Assembly: GCA_020830965.2 (NCBI GenBank)
Contig: JACCFC020000012.1
Coordinates: 37,528 to 101,527, forward strand
Source of the DNA: Neisseriaceae bacterium TC5R-5
GTDB lineage: Bacteria; Pseudomonadota; Gammaproteobacteria; Burkholderiales; Chromobacteriaceae
DNA length: 64,000 nucleotides
Reading direction: 5' to 3'
Shown here one piece after another: positions 41,216 through 50,942 of the stretch. Below the pieces are notes generated by a model, which had not been told where the DNA came from, did not search any database, and saw nothing but the letters and a program-made list of their open reading frames with translations. Position 1 is the stretch's first letter. The number at the start of each line of letters is the position of its first letter. A program made the translations under genes and the position numbers.

Positions 41216-41680
41216 TCAGCTTCCCCCTTCAAATCCGAGCTGTCGCCACCCCTCAAATACCATGATCGCCACGGCATTGGAAAGATTGAGACTTCTTGAT
41301 TCGGGACGCATCGGCAAGCGAATCTTCTGTTCTGCTGGCAATGATTGCAGAATCTCTAGCGGTAATCCGCGCGATTCGGGACCGAACAAAAACACATCCC
41401 CAGGTTGAAAGGAAATCTGGTCATGGCGCGTAGCGCCTTTGGTAGTCATCGCAAAAATACGGCGCTGACCTAGCACCTGTAAGCAGGCGCTCCAATCCTC
41501 ATGTACCACAACGCTGGCATACTCATGATAATCAAGCCCTGCGCGTCGCAGTTTGGCGTCCTCTAAGGGAAAGCCCATAGGTTTAACCAGATGCAGTTCA
41601 CAGCCGGTATTGGCACATAAACGAATCACATTGCCCGTATTGGGCGGTATTTCCGGCTGAAAAAGAATTACTGTGAGCAT
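41216..41680 (-). CDS. trmL: tRNA (cytidine34-2'-O)-methyltransferase
   Basis: 154 residues, SPOUT family. ATG at 41678-41680 gives MLTVILFQPEIPPNTGNVIRLCANTG. Trefoil-knot motifs FLFGPESRGLP and IRLPMRPESRSLNLSNAVAI are present. Modifies the wobble base of two leucine tRNAs. It follows comF on the same strand. Confidence 0.93.
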   Translation of the reverse strand: MLTVILFQPEIPPNTGNVIRLCANTGCELHLVKPMGFPLEDAKLRRAGLDYHEYASVVVHEDWSACLQVLGQRRIFAMTTKGATRHDQISFQPGDVFLFGPESRGLPLEILQSLPAEQKIRLPMRPESRSLNLSNAVAIMVFEGWRQLGFEGGS

Positions 41681-41720
41681 CGTTGGCAGAGCGCATTGTT
41701 CCAAAGAATCAAAACCTTGG

Positions 41721-42431
41721 TCAAGTTTTTACAAAAAAAGCCCGGGCAAGCACCCAAGCATCCACCCGTTTTGCCCCCTGTTTTTTCAATATTTTGGCTA
41801 AAGCCGACAGGGTTGCACCACTGGTCGCCACATCATCAACAATGGCTACGCAAAGCCCGTCGCAACGGCGATTTACGCTGAACGCATGGGCAACATTTTT
41901 CAGGCGCTCGCTACGCTTTAATGAGGCCTGCGGCAAAGTGTTGTATTTTCGCCCACACAAATCTGAAGAAAAACGGGCTGCCATTGTAACAGCGATTGTT
42001 TTTGCTAGCTCATGGCTTTGATTAAACCCGCGTTCGGCCAACCGTGCCTTGGCTAAAGGCACGGGAACAACTAGGTCATATTTTTGCTGCTGACTCTGCG
42101 CAAACTCGCGCAGCAACTCACTCAACACACCGGCCAAAGCGAGCTGCTTTCCATACTTGAACGCATGGATAAGGCCACTGAGGGGATAGTCGAATAAATA
42201 AGCAGCATACAGCGCGTCAAAAGCAGGGGGGTGACGCTGACAATGGCCACACAGGCCGCCACCTGCTAAGGGCTCGGCACAGTGCTGACACAGCGCCGCT
42301 GGCATCGCAGGCAACTGTTGACGACAGCCGAAGCATAAACCTTTATCCGCTTGTGGATGCTGACAGAGCACGCATGATTGATCAAAAAATGGGCACATGT
42401 TAATTAATTGATTGCCAATATTTGACAGCAT
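41721..42431 (-). CDS. comF: ComF-family phosphoribosyltransferase-like protein
   Basis: 236 residues. N-terminal double zinc ribbon of four CxxC pairs (CVLC, CFGC, CQHC, CGHC), then a PRTase domain with the PRPP loop [17 protein letters not shown]. Required for natural DNA uptake in several bacteria, probably in handling incoming single strands. The start has GGGGGAG 4 bases upstream. It diverges from bioB with a 96-base spacer. Confidence 0.9.
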   Translation of the reverse strand: MLSNIGNQLINMCPFFDQSCVLCQHPQADKGLCFGCRQQLPAMPAALCQHCAEPLAGGGLCGHCQRHPPAFDALYAAYLFDYPLSGLIHAFKYGKQLALAGVLSELLREFAQSQQQKYDLVVPVPLAKARLAERGFNQSHELAKTIAVTMAARFSSDLCGRKYNTLPQASLKRSERLKNVAHAFSVNRRCDGLCVAIVDDVATSGATLSALAKILKKQGAKRVDAWVLARAFFVKT

Positions 42432-42527
42432 AATCTCCCCCCGGCATTATCCGGCTGGCTCGTTGCGAGTAATTTATCAGCGCAACCACCCCATCCGCCC
42501 AAACCAACTCACCACTCAGGATTGTCC

Positions 42528-43511
42528 ATGTCAGCCAATGCCATCACTTTTCAACGCCCAAGCAGCCCACACCCCGAAGTCGCCAGCTGGACAGTTGCTG
42601 AAGTCGAAACCCTGCTAGGACTGCCCTTCATGGAACTGGTATTTCGCGCCGCAGAAATACACCGCCAGTTTTTTGAGCCTGGCAAGATTCAGCTTTCCAC
42701 CTTAATTTCAATCAAGACCGGCGGTTGCCCAGAAGATTGCGGCTACTGCCCGCAATCGGTCCACCATGAAACAGCAGTCGACAACGAAGCCATGATGACC
42801 GTACCCGAAGTGGTCGCTGCGGCGCGCCAGGCCAAAGCCAATGGTGCTAGCCGTTTTTGTATGGGTGCAGCCTGGCGTGGTCCCAAAGATGCCGATCTGC
42901 AACAAACTCTGAGCATGGTAGAGCAAGTTAAAGCACTGGGCCTGGAAACCTGCGCCACTTTCGGCCTGCTACAAGATGGCCAGGCGGAGCAACTCAAACA
43001 GGCAGGGCTAGACTACTACAATCATAATCTCGATACCGCACCGGATAAATACGGCGACATCATCGCCACCCGCGCTTATGAAGATCGTCTGGATACCCTG
43101 GGTAAAGTACGCCGTGCTGGTCTGTCCGTCTGCTGCGGCGGCATTGTCGGTCTGAATGATACCCGCACTGACCGTGCCGGCTTGATTGCTCAACTGGCGA
43201 ATCTCGACCCACAGCCAGAATCGGTGCCGATTAATAATCTGGTCAAAGTCATTGGTACCCCACTAGAAGATGCGCAACCTCTGGACTGGACTGAATTTGT
43301 CAGAACCATTGCCGTCGCGCGTATTACCATGCCACGCAGCTATGTTCGCCTGTCGGCCGGACGCAGTGAGATGAATGAGGCCACACAGGCATTATGTTTC
43401 CTCGCCGGTGCCAACTCCATTTTCTATGGCGACAAACTGCTCACCACTGATAATCCGGAAGTCTTGGCTGATCGCGCATTGCTGGACAAGCTCGACTTGA
43501 CCCCACTGTAA
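42528..43511 (+). CDS. bioB: Biotin synthase
   Basis: 327 residues. Radical SAM cluster C67-x3-C71-x2-C74 ([13 protein letters not shown]); further motifs [10 protein letters not shown] and [10 protein letters not shown], the latter containing the arginine that ligands the [2Fe-2S] cluster. Inserts sulfur into dethiobiotin. ATG at 42528 has AGGA 9 bases before it; a TTG two codons earlier is rejected. First gene of bioB-bioF-bioH-bioC. Confidence 0.96.
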   Translation: MSANAITFQRPSSPHPEVASWTVAEVETLLGLPFMELVFRAAEIHRQFFEPGKIQLSTLISIKTGGCPEDCGYCPQSVHHETAVDNEAMMTVPEVVAAARQAKANGASRFCMGAAWRGPKDADLQQTLSMVEQVKALGLETCATFGLLQDGQAEQLKQAGLDYYNHNLDTAPDKYGDIIATRAYEDRLDTLGKVRRAGLSVCCGGIVGLNDTRTDRAGLIAQLANLDPQPESVPINNLVKVIGTPLEDAQPLDWTEFVRTIAVARITMPRSYVRLSAGRSEMNEATQALCFLAGANSIFYGDKLLTTDNPEVLADRALLDKLDLTPL

Positions 43512-43528
43512 TAGCCAAGCACACACTT

Positions 43529-44689
43529 ATGCTGCCACAAGATCTGCCCGCTGCCCTACTGAAACTGGACACTAGCCAACTACGCCGCCAGCGGGCGGTG
43601 CTGGATACCCCGCAGGGGGTTGAGATTGCCATTGCCGGGCAAAACTATCTCTCCTTTGCCAGCAATGACTATCTTGGTCTGGCCAATCATCCGGAATTAG
43701 TCGCTGCCTTGATTGCCGGAGCACAACGCTGGGGAGTAGGCAGTGGCTCCTCGCACTTATTAAGCGGTCACTTTGCGGTACAAGAGGAAGCCGAAAACGC
43801 ATGCGCCCAGTTTGTCGGCCTGCCTGCCGCCTTACTATTTGGTTCTGGTTATGCGGCAAATCTGGCAGTGATCAGCAGTCTGCTGGGCCGGGATGATGCT
43901 GTCTTTGCCGACAAACTAAATCACGCCTCTTTAAACGATGCCTGTCTACTCTCGCGCGCCACCTTCAAACGCTTTGCACACAATGATCTGGCTCAGTTGG
44001 AATACTTGCTGGCGCATACCCCGGCCAAAACCCGGCTGATTGCTGTTGATACTGTCTACAGCATGGATGGTGACGAAGCCCCCTTAGTCGCACTGTTAGC
44101 GCTGGCAGAAAAATATCAGGCCTGGCTCTATCTTGATGATGCGCACGGTTTCGGGGTTTTAGGCGCAGGACGTGGCGCCTTGGGCGAACATGCACTGCAC
44201 AGCGAACGCGTCATCTATATGGCAACCTTAGGCAAGGCAGCGGGCGTCTCTGGTGCCTTTGTCGCCGCAAGTCAAAATGTGATCACCTGGCTACTCAATA
44301 AGGCGCGGCCTTATATCTATACCACGGCGCAAGCGCCGGCTCTGTCCTGTGCCATTCTGGCCAGCTTGGACATCATTGCCAGCGCAAGCCCGCAACGCGC
44401 TCACTTGCAACAACTTATTGCCTTAACACAACAAAGACTCGCCAGCAGTCACTACCCTTGCCCTCCCTCACGCACACCCATTCAGCCGATTATTGTCGGG
44501 AGTGAGGCACAAACCCTGGCACTGGCAGCCCACTTGCGCACGCAGGGTTTCTGGGTGCCGGCCATTCGCCCGCCGACTGTCGCCGTAGGCAGTGCACGCC
44601 TGCGCTTGTCTTTATCAGCACAGCACCAGCCCCAGCAGCTCGACGCGCTGTTTGACTGCCTACGCCAGGCTGGCAACACTAAATCATGA
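43529..44689 (+). CDS. bioF: 8-amino-7-oxononanoate synthase
   Basis: 386 residues, PLP-dependent. The PLP lysine is K236 (ATLGKAAGVSG); GSGSSHLLSGHF and LYLDDAHGFGVLG are family signatures. Joins pimeloyl-ACP and alanine. 17 bases after bioB. Confidence 0.95.
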   Translation: MLPQDLPAALLKLDTSQLRRQRAVLDTPQGVEIAIAGQNYLSFASNDYLGLANHPELVAALIAGAQRWGVGSGSSHLLSGHFAVQEEAENACAQFVGLPAALLFGSGYAANLAVISSLLGRDDAVFADKLNHASLNDACLLSRATFKRFAHNDLAQLEYLLAHTPAKTRLIAVDTVYSMDGDEAPLVALLALAEKYQAWLYLDDAHGFGVLGAGRGALGEHALHSERVIYMATLGKAAGVSGAFVAASQNVITWLLNKARPYIYTTAQAPALSCAILASLDIIASASPQRAHLQQLIALTQQRLASSHYPCPPSRTPIQPIIVGSEAQTLALAAHLRTQGFWVPAIRPPTVAVGSARLRLSLSAQHQPQQLDALFDCLRQAGNTKS

Positions 44690-44743
44690 CTTTTCTACGC
44701 TATTGCCTTGTCAAAGCCAGTCTTTCTCCCCATTTTTCTAAAC

Positions 44744-45508
44744 ATGAACTTATTTGTTGAAACCCTGGGCCAAGGTTCCAATGTGGTGCTGCTGCATGGC
44801 TGGGGCTTGCACGGCGGTGTCTTTAAACGGGTAGCCGCCGCACTGGCAGCTGATTACTGTGTCCATCTGGTGGACTTACCTGGCCACGGTGCGTCGCCGG
44901 CACTCACTGACTTTAGCGCCAAGACTGTTATCGACATCCTCAATCAACACTTTCCTTTGCCGGTGCAAGTCGTCGGCTGGTCACTAGGCGGACTACTAGC
45001 CCAATACTGGGCAGCGCGATATCCGCAAACGGTCACCAGCCTGGCCCTCATTGCCAGCAGCCCACGCTTTGTGCGTGAGGAAGACTGGCCATATGCCCAG
45101 GAGGCCGCCACCATTCAGACTGTCGCTAATAATCTGGAACAAGCCTTTGAACAAACACTGGAACGCTTTCTCGGCCTACAAATGCTGGGCGCGCCCGCCG
45201 CACGCGATACCTTGAAAGCACTACGCGCCGAGCTGTTTGCGCATGGCCATCCGCAAGGCTTATTACCGGCTTTACAACTGCTGCTCAGTGCCGATGCCCG
45301 CACGCTGATGCCCGACATCTGTTGCCCGGTTACGTTGTTTTATGGTCTGCGCGATGCCATCACCCCAATAGGCGCTGGCCGCTGGCTGGCTCAGCACCTA
45401 AGCGACGCCAGGCTGCACGAATTCGCCCAGGCCTCACATGCGCCCTTTTTGTCGCACGAAGCCGAATTTATTCCCCTACTAGCCCAACATCTGGACGCCC
45501 ACGCATGA
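44744..45508 (+). CDS. bioH: Pimeloyl-ACP methyl ester carboxylesterase
   Basis: 254 residues, alpha/beta hydrolase. LLHGWGLHGGVF oxyanion segment, nucleophile elbow GWSLGG with S80, catalytic Asp in YGLRDAITP and His in ASHAPFLSH. Removes the methyl group added by BioC when pimeloyl-ACP is complete. The ATG at 44744 fits family length better than an upstream ATG at 44708. Overlaps bioC by 4 bases. Confidence 0.93.
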   Translation: MNLFVETLGQGSNVVLLHGWGLHGGVFKRVAAALAADYCVHLVDLPGHGASPALTDFSAKTVIDILNQHFPLPVQVVGWSLGGLLAQYWAARYPQTVTSLALIASSPRFVREEDWPYAQEAATIQTVANNLEQAFEQTLERFLGLQMLGAPAARDTLKALRAELFAHGHPQGLLPALQLLLSADARTLMPDICCPVTLFYGLRDAITPIGAGRWLAQHLSDARLHEFAQASHAPFLSHEAEFIPLLAQHLDAHA

Positions 45509-46407
45509 GCGAACCTTTTTATACCGACAAAACCCATGTTCGTGCCTCGTTTGAAAAAGCCGCCACCAGTTATGACGCGGCAGCTGTCTTGCAACGCGAA
45601 GTCTGCGACCGCATGGCCGAACGTCTGCCCTATATTAAATTTCAACCAACAGTGATTCTGGATGCCGGCAGTGGCACCGGCTATGGTGCGACCAAGCTGC
45701 GCCAACAATACCCACAGGCCCAAGTCATTGAGCTGGATCTGGCCCAGGCCATGTTACAGACCTCACGTGCCAAACAAAGTAGCGGCGACAGCCTATTGAA
45801 AAAGCTGTTCAAGCCAAGCTCCCCCTGGCAAGTCGTGGGCGATGTAGAGCGACTACCGCTGGCCGACCACAGTGTCGACATGATCTGGTCCAGCCTCACC
45901 ATACAATGGCTGAATCTGCCTGACACCGTCTTTGCCGAATTTCTGCGCGTACTCAAACCCGCAGGCATGCTGATGTTTTCCACACTAGGCCCGGATACAC
46001 TGCACGAATTACGCACCGCCTTTGCTGGCGTTGATAATGCCATCCACGTCAATCAGTTCATCGATATGCATGACCTGGGAGATGCCTTACTACGCGGGGG
46101 GTTTGCCGAACCGGTGATGGATATGGAAAAAATTGTCCTCACTTATCAGCATGCCCGCGATGTCATGGCCGATCTGAAAGCCATCGGTGCGCATAATGTC
46201 ACCGCTGGGCGCCAACGAGGTTTGATGGGCAAGCAGGCATGGCAGCGAGTTATCGCTAATTATGAAACACTGCGCAGCCAGGGCCGGCTACCTCTTAGCT
46301 ATGAGGTGCTTTATGGTCATGCATGGAAAAACCTGCAACAAAAAGTTTCCAAGAAAACTGATGATGGACAACATATAATCGAGTTCGTTAAAAAACCCAC
46401 TATCTGA
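45505..46407 (+). CDS. bioC: Malonyl-ACP O-methyltransferase
   Basis: 300 residues, class I SAM methyltransferase: VILDAGSGTGYGATKLRQQYP motif I, DVERLPLADHSVDMIWSSLTIQWL motif II-III. Starts pimelate synthesis by masking malonyl-ACP. The ATG overlaps the bioH stop (ATGA), which fixes the start; an in-frame upstream extension has no homology. Confidence 0.93.
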   Translation: MSEPFYTDKTHVRASFEKAATSYDAAAVLQREVCDRMAERLPYIKFQPTVILDAGSGTGYGATKLRQQYPQAQVIELDLAQAMLQTSRAKQSSGDSLLKKLFKPSSPWQVVGDVERLPLADHSVDMIWSSLTIQWLNLPDTVFAEFLRVLKPAGMLMFSTLGPDTLHELRTAFAGVDNAIHVNQFIDMHDLGDALLRGGFAEPVMDMEKIVLTYQHARDVMADLKAIGAHNVTAGRQRGLMGKQAWQRVIANYETLRSQGRLPLSYEVLYGHAWKNLQQKVSKKTDDGQHIIEFVKKPTI

Positions 46408-46472
46408 TACCGGACTACTCACCCCCTAGCAGGGCGTCTCTCTCACCTATACTCCAAGGCATTGGCAAGCTC

Positions 46473-47375
46473 ATGATCACGATTTCCAAGCATCCTGCTC
46501 GCCACTTACTCGTGGCCGGCCTGACCTTATTATTAAGTGCTTGTCTCAGTACCCCTACCCCACCACCTGCTGTTAGCAAAATACCGGTCAAACCGAAAAT
46601 CGGCCTGGCCCTGGGCGGTGGCGCCGCCAAAGGCTTTGCACACATAGGTGTGATCAAGATGCTGGAAGGTGCGGGTTTTACTCCCGATATTGTCACCGGT
46701 ACCAGTGCTGGCAGTGTAGTCGGCAGCCTGTATGCCTCTGGCTTATCCGGTATTCAATTGCAGGGCCGCGCGATTCAACTGGATGAAGCCGACCTCACTG
46801 ACTGGACCTTATCCACCAAAGGAGTCATCAAGGGCGAGAAACTGCAAAACTGGATTAACAGCCAGGTAAACAATAAACCGCTAGAGAAGCTGGTCCGCCC
46901 CTTTGGCGCGGTAGCCACTGAGCTGGATAGCGGTAAACGGGTGGTGTTCCGCCGTGGTAACACCGGTCAGGCGGTACGCGCCTCCTCCAGCATTCCCAAT
47001 GTGTTTCTGCCCGTCAGCATCGGCAATAAGCGCTATGTGGATGGCGGGCTGGTCAGCCCGGTACCGGTGAGTGCCGCCCGGGAAATGGGCGCCGACTTTG
47101 TCATTGCGGTTGATATCTCTGCCCGGCCAGCCTCAGGCAAAGCCAGCGGCTTTCTCTCGATGCTGGATCAGAGCCTGAATATTATGAGCGGCCCGGCACT
47201 GACACAGGAGCTCAGCCAGGCCGATATTGTCATTCGCCCGCAGGTGCTGAATATGGGTTCGACACAGTTTGATGCCCGTCATCAGGCCATTCTGGAAGGG
47301 GAAAAAGCAGCACAACAAATGCTGCCCAAGCTTCGACAACTATTGCAGCAGAAAACGGTAGCGATGAACAAGTAA
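46473..47375 (+). CDS. Patatin-like phospholipase lipoprotein (RssA-like)
   Basis: 300 residues. Lipobox LLLSAC with C24. Patatin domain with the oxyanion loop LGGGAAKGFAHIGV (47-60), nucleophile S78 in GTSAGS and catalytic D190 in DGGLVSPVPV. Envelope-bound lipid hydrolase; substrate unknown. It may share the bio promoter but is 65 bases downstream. A hairpin follows. Confidence 0.88.
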   Translation: MITISKHPARHLLVAGLTLLLSACLSTPTPPPAVSKIPVKPKIGLALGGGAAKGFAHIGVIKMLEGAGFTPDIVTGTSAGSVVGSLYASGLSGIQLQGRAIQLDEADLTDWTLSTKGVIKGEKLQNWINSQVNNKPLEKLVRPFGAVATELDSGKRVVFRRGNTGQAVRASSSIPNVFLPVSIGNKRYVDGGLVSPVPVSAAREMGADFVIAVDISARPASGKASGFLSMLDQSLNIMSGPALTQELSQADIVIRPQVLNMGSTQFDARHQAILEGEKAAQQMLPKLRQLLQQKTVAMNK

Positions 47376-47381
47376 AGACCC

Positions 47382-47404
47382 AATGGCCACACTCTGTGGC
47401 CATT
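47382..47404 (+). terminator. Hairpin between the patatin and isochorismatase-like genes
   Basis: Perfect 10-bp stem AATGGCCACA/TGTGGCCATT with a 3-base loop between convergent genes. It lacks a long T run. Confidence 0.65.
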
Positions 47405-47426
47405 AGGCTGTGTATGGGTCGGCTAT

Positions 47427-47942
47427 TTAAACTTGCTGCCGAGTGAGTAGTGGCACTCTGGTCGAAATGGCATTCAGTGCAATCAAATGCAGAATCTCGC
47501 TAACTGTCGTACAACAATCACTGATGATACTGACCTTATACTTGTCCGCCGAGCGCGAAATCGTCGTGTGCGTCACACAGTTCTGCGTCATCATGCCACA
47601 CACCAGTAATTCGTTTACTCCTAAACGACTGAGCGTCTCCTCCAGCGTCGTCCCCACAAAACTATCGGCAAAATGCTTGATCACCACAGGTGCATCCGGC
47701 GCCGCCGCCAGAATACGTGAGTGAATCGCTGCACCCTCTGTCCCCTCATTAAAGAATGGCGCAATCCCTTGCTGGCTATCAGCAATATGCTGCACATGAA
47801 TCACTGGAATGGCTTTAGCCTGCGCCTGCTGAATCAAACTCTCAATATTGCTCAACACCGCGTCTGTGTTCCACAGCGGAAATTTTCCGCCAGGAAAATA
47901 ATCATTCTGTAGATCAATCAGCAGTAATGCTGCTTGTGTCAT
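47427..47942 (-). CDS. Isochorismatase-like cysteine hydrolase
   Basis: 171 residues. Catalytic triad D10 (LLIDLQNDYF), K89 (VIKH) and C122 (MMTQNCVTHTT). The family includes nicotinamidases and N-carbamoyl hydrolases; this short form has no assigned substrate. ATG at 47940-47942 is preferred over an upstream start that would add 16 non-homologous residues. Confidence 0.88.
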   Translation of the reverse strand: MTQAALLLIDLQNDYFPGGKFPLWNTDAVLSNIESLIQQAQAKAIPVIHVQHIADSQQGIAPFFNEGTEGAAIHSRILAAAPDAPVVIKHFADSFVGTTLEETLSRLGVNELLVCGMMTQNCVTHTTISRSADKYKVSIISDCCTTVSEILHLIALNAISTRVPLLTRQQV

Positions 47943-48017
47943 AAAAAAATTCTTTATTTTGATAGTTTTATTATTAGCTAATGGTAGCAAGCTGCATGCT
48001 GCATCCGCAGCTCACAC

Positions 48018-50618
48018 TCACCAATACCAACGCCCCTGCAAATGCAAGAACCCAGACTGCCGATGTGTACCGTTCCATTGCTCACTATAACCGACAGACA
48101 GCTGCAACTGACTACTCTGCTTAAACTGCCCAAACAGGCCCAACCCTACTTTCCCTACCGTGCTGGCCGGTGAGTTTTTAAGCGTGGTTTGCCCAGCAAA
48201 GGTCGCCTCATCTTCCGTACTCGTAGTACGCAGAACGTCCAGTTGCAAATAAGGGTGCCAGGCAAGTCCAGACTGTAGCCAGTCTGTTTCCAGTCTAGCC
48301 CCCAAGCGTCCCGTCACACTATTGGCTGCCTGCACTAACACGTCTGAAACGCTATCATCGAAATGCCGATAATGAGCCTGCTGCCAGATCAACTGTGCTT
48401 GTGGTTGCCAGCGCCAACGCTCACCTAGAGCATAGGAACGGCCAAGCTCCCAGGAAGCCGCCACACCATAACCACGTGTATTACCCTCTACTTGGCTAGT
48501 AGAGTTGGCACTTACCTTGAGGGAACTGAGCTGCAAGACAAGATCACTATAGCCCCCGTTAGCTATCAGATAAGTCCAGTAGCCACCAAGATGAGCACTA
48601 TCGATACTTAGCTCACCGACTCCTCGTTGCTGCTGCCCCAAAGCAAACCCCTGCACATCGCCAGAAGCCCGTGCCAAGCCAAATAAAGCACCGATACGGC
48701 TACCACCACTCTCGAACACGGTTTTTCCTAATTGCACCCCAAACTGCTGCCCATTGAAAGTGGGAGTCACATCTCCCGCTTGCTGCTGCTCAGTATGCTC
48801 GGCCCAAGTGCGCAACCAGAATGGCTGTCGTCCCTCCTGCTGGCCTAAATTGCTTTGTCGGTTCTGCAAAGTGCCTAGTTGCTCCAGCATTAACTCCCGT
48901 CCCAAAGAAGGAATCTCGGCATAAAGAGGAACCTCGGCACGATATACTGGCTTTGAAGGTGGCTTACCATCCCCTGATCCACCACCACCGGGCACCTCCT
49001 CATCCGGCAAACTGGAGCGCAAATACCAGTTATCTGCTGTCCCTGTCGACAAGCCGCCACGCTGCAGAAAATAAGCATAAGCTCCCGCACTCACCGAACC
49101 ACCCGCCAGCGTAAAGGCTTGAGGGGCCGACTGAGCAGCACTAGCCTGCACCAGCAAAATCCCATCCCCTGTCGTCTGTCCACCCTTACCACCCAGGTTC
49201 TTCACCTGAATGAGCGTTGCCCCTGCCAGTGCCCCATCCTTCACGGCTAATAAGCTTGCCGGTGAAGCATCCGTCCCCAATTGGCTATTGATCCGCAATA
49301 TGCCACTGCTACCGGTATAGTGCCCCACGATGATCAGTTGTCCACTGGCCAGCCCCGCACCCGGACTCAACACGCCCTCATTCACGACATCACCGGTCAA
49401 TACGCCGTTTCCACTTAGCTGGGCATTTTTTGCAATGAGGGTTGCACCGGCCAGCGAGCTATTTAGCTGGAAGGCTCCACCAAGCAGCTTGATCGTGTTG
49501 AAACTGCCGCTGCCCTGCCATTGCCAGTCGCTCCCTTCCATCTGCAAACTACCAAAGCCCGAAAATGCATTAGTCACCACTCCGCTACCCTGCAATATCA
49601 AGCGGGTGTCTACATTGCCCCCACCTTCCACCATTCCGACAATGCGGGAACCAGTCTGCAGCAGTACCGTATTAGCATCCCCTCCCATCACCACCGCCAC
49701 ACCGGCCCCTCCCTGCACTAAGCCGGCATTAATCAAGGTATTAGAGCCATTCAACATACGTACTGCCACATCTTGCTGACTGATCAACTCGCCGGTTGCC
49801 AAATTCTCAACACGCGCCATAAAGGTAGGGCCGACTGTATTAGAAAACAGAGCATTCGCCCCACTTCCACTTGCTTCAATCCGACCACTGTTCAACAATT
49901 GATTACTATTCCCCTGCCACACTACTGCCGTCGCACCACTTCCCGTAGTCTGTACCAGCCCGCTATTGACGATGAGTCCATTACTTCCCAAAATCGACAT
50001 TCCTCGCGCATTTGCTCCGTGGGTCAATATCTGGCCGCTATTGTTCAAGCTATTTTCAGGCTGACCGCCTATCAGCAGCCATGCTGCAGACATCCCAAAG
50101 GCATTTGCCCCCAAGGTGATAATTTTTCCTTGATTGATCAAGGTATTTCCGGGCCCATCCGCCGCCATACCATCAACAAATGCCCCGCTGCTGGCAATCT
50201 CTCCTTGCACGCCATTTAATAATCTATTGCCGGTATTGACGGCTAATAAAGCGGCACCCCGATTAACACCAGCGGCCGCATCTCCGGTCAACTCGATACG
50301 ACCAAAATTGCTCAGTTCGCTTGTGCTATCCACACTCATCGCAACCCGGTTCAATGAACTATCCAAGGTAACCAGGGAGCTGGCATCCAACTGAATCAAC
50401 ACATTCTGACTACCAGCCTGCGCCTGCACGGGTGCATTCACTACCCCACTACACAACACGCTCTCACCGCTGCCGGGACTCACATTGGTGCATGCCGCCC
50501 ACGCCCCAACGGGTGACCAAAACAATAGTCCACACAAGCCATGCGATAGCCAGCCAACACTCGCTCGTTGCCCCTCAATCGTGACTGCATACCATTTCTT
50601 AAGCATCGCTAGAAGCAT
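48018..50618 (-). CDS. Autotransporter with repeat-rich beta-helix passenger
   Basis: About 866 residues. Long N-terminal signal region (to about GAWAA), then a passenger made of imperfect repeats around a Leu-Ile/Leu-Asn-x-Gly-x-Ile core (LINQGKI, LNNSGQI, IVNSGLV, LLNSGRI, LINAGLV), typical of a right-handed beta-helix. A Gly/Pro-rich linker (EEVPGGGGSGDGKPPSKP) leads to a 12-strand outer-membrane barrel of about 280 residues ending in YW. No catalytic motif or RGD was seen; adhesin or surface-shielding role is inferred. The start is uncertain: ATGs at 50618 and 50606 are both plausible. Confidence 0.88.
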   Translation of the reverse strand: MLLAMLKKWYAVTIEGQRASVGWLSHGLCGLLFWSPVGAWAACTNVSPGSGESVLCSGVVNAPVQAQAGSQNVLIQLDASSLVTLDSSLNRVAMSVDSTSELSNFGRIELTGDAAAGVNRGAALLAVNTGNRLLNGVQGEIASSGAFVDGMAADGPGNTLINQGKIITLGANAFGMSAAWLLIGGQPENSLNNSGQILTHGANARGMSILGSNGLIVNSGLVQTTGSGATAVVWQGNSNQLLNSGRIEASGSGANALFSNTVGPTFMARVENLATGELISQQDVAVRMLNGSNTLINAGLVQGGAGVAVVMGGDANTVLLQTGSRIVGMVEGGGNVDTRLILQGSGVVTNAFSGFGSLQMEGSDWQWQGSGSFNTIKLLGGAFQLNSSLAGATLIAKNAQLSGNGVLTGDVVNEGVLSPGAGLASGQLIIVGHYTGSSGILRINSQLGTDASPASLLAVKDGALAGATLIQVKNLGGKGGQTTGDGILLVQASAAQSAPQAFTLAGGSVSAGAYAYFLQRGGLSTGTADNWYLRSSLPDEEVPGGGGSGDGKPPSKPVYRAEVPLYAEIPSLGRELMLEQLGTLQNRQSNLGQQEGRQPFWLRTWAEHTEQQQAGDVTPTFNGQQFGVQLGKTVFESGGSRIGALFGLARASGDVQGFALGQQQRGVGELSIDSAHLGGYWTYLIANGGYSDLVLQLSSLKVSANSTSQVEGNTRGYGVAASWELGRSYALGERWRWQPQAQLIWQQAHYRHFDDSVSDVLVQAANSVTGRLGARLETDWLQSGLAWHPYLQLDVLRTTSTEDEATFAGQTTLKNSPASTVGKVGLGLFGQFKQSSQLQLSVGYSEQWNGTHRQSGFLHLQGRWYW

Positions 50619-50721
50619 CCTTTTTATTCCAGCAAAATACACTTCACTCAAAATTCTAGGACAAAACCAGTATTCCGCTGGCAGAAAACAAGGTAATTCA
50701 TAGCAACATCACGCCACTTAC

Positions 50722-50750
50722 GCTGCTATGCCCTCTCTTGGCATAGCAGC
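50722..50750. repeat. 11-bp perfect inverted repeat in a divergent promoter region
   Basis: GCTGCTATGCC and GGCATAGCAGC with a 7-base loop, 104 bases upstream of the autotransporter and about 190 upstream of the exporter gene. No gene ends here and there is no T run, so it is more likely a regulator site or RNA leader than a terminator. Nothing else recognisable in 50619-50942. Confidence 0.5.
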
Positions 50751-50942
50751 AGTTGATGAGCAAGAATCGGGTTGGCTGTCCGATTAGGCTTAACCATACT
50801 GCCAGCGTGTAGTAATAGATCGAGATCACACAAAAGCCTGCTTGCGACTTGGGTAAGCCTCAAACTGATATGATTTTTATCAAAAACTTTGCAGCACAAT
50901 AGCGACCACAACCACCTCTCTCACCAACGCCACCCTGCCAAT

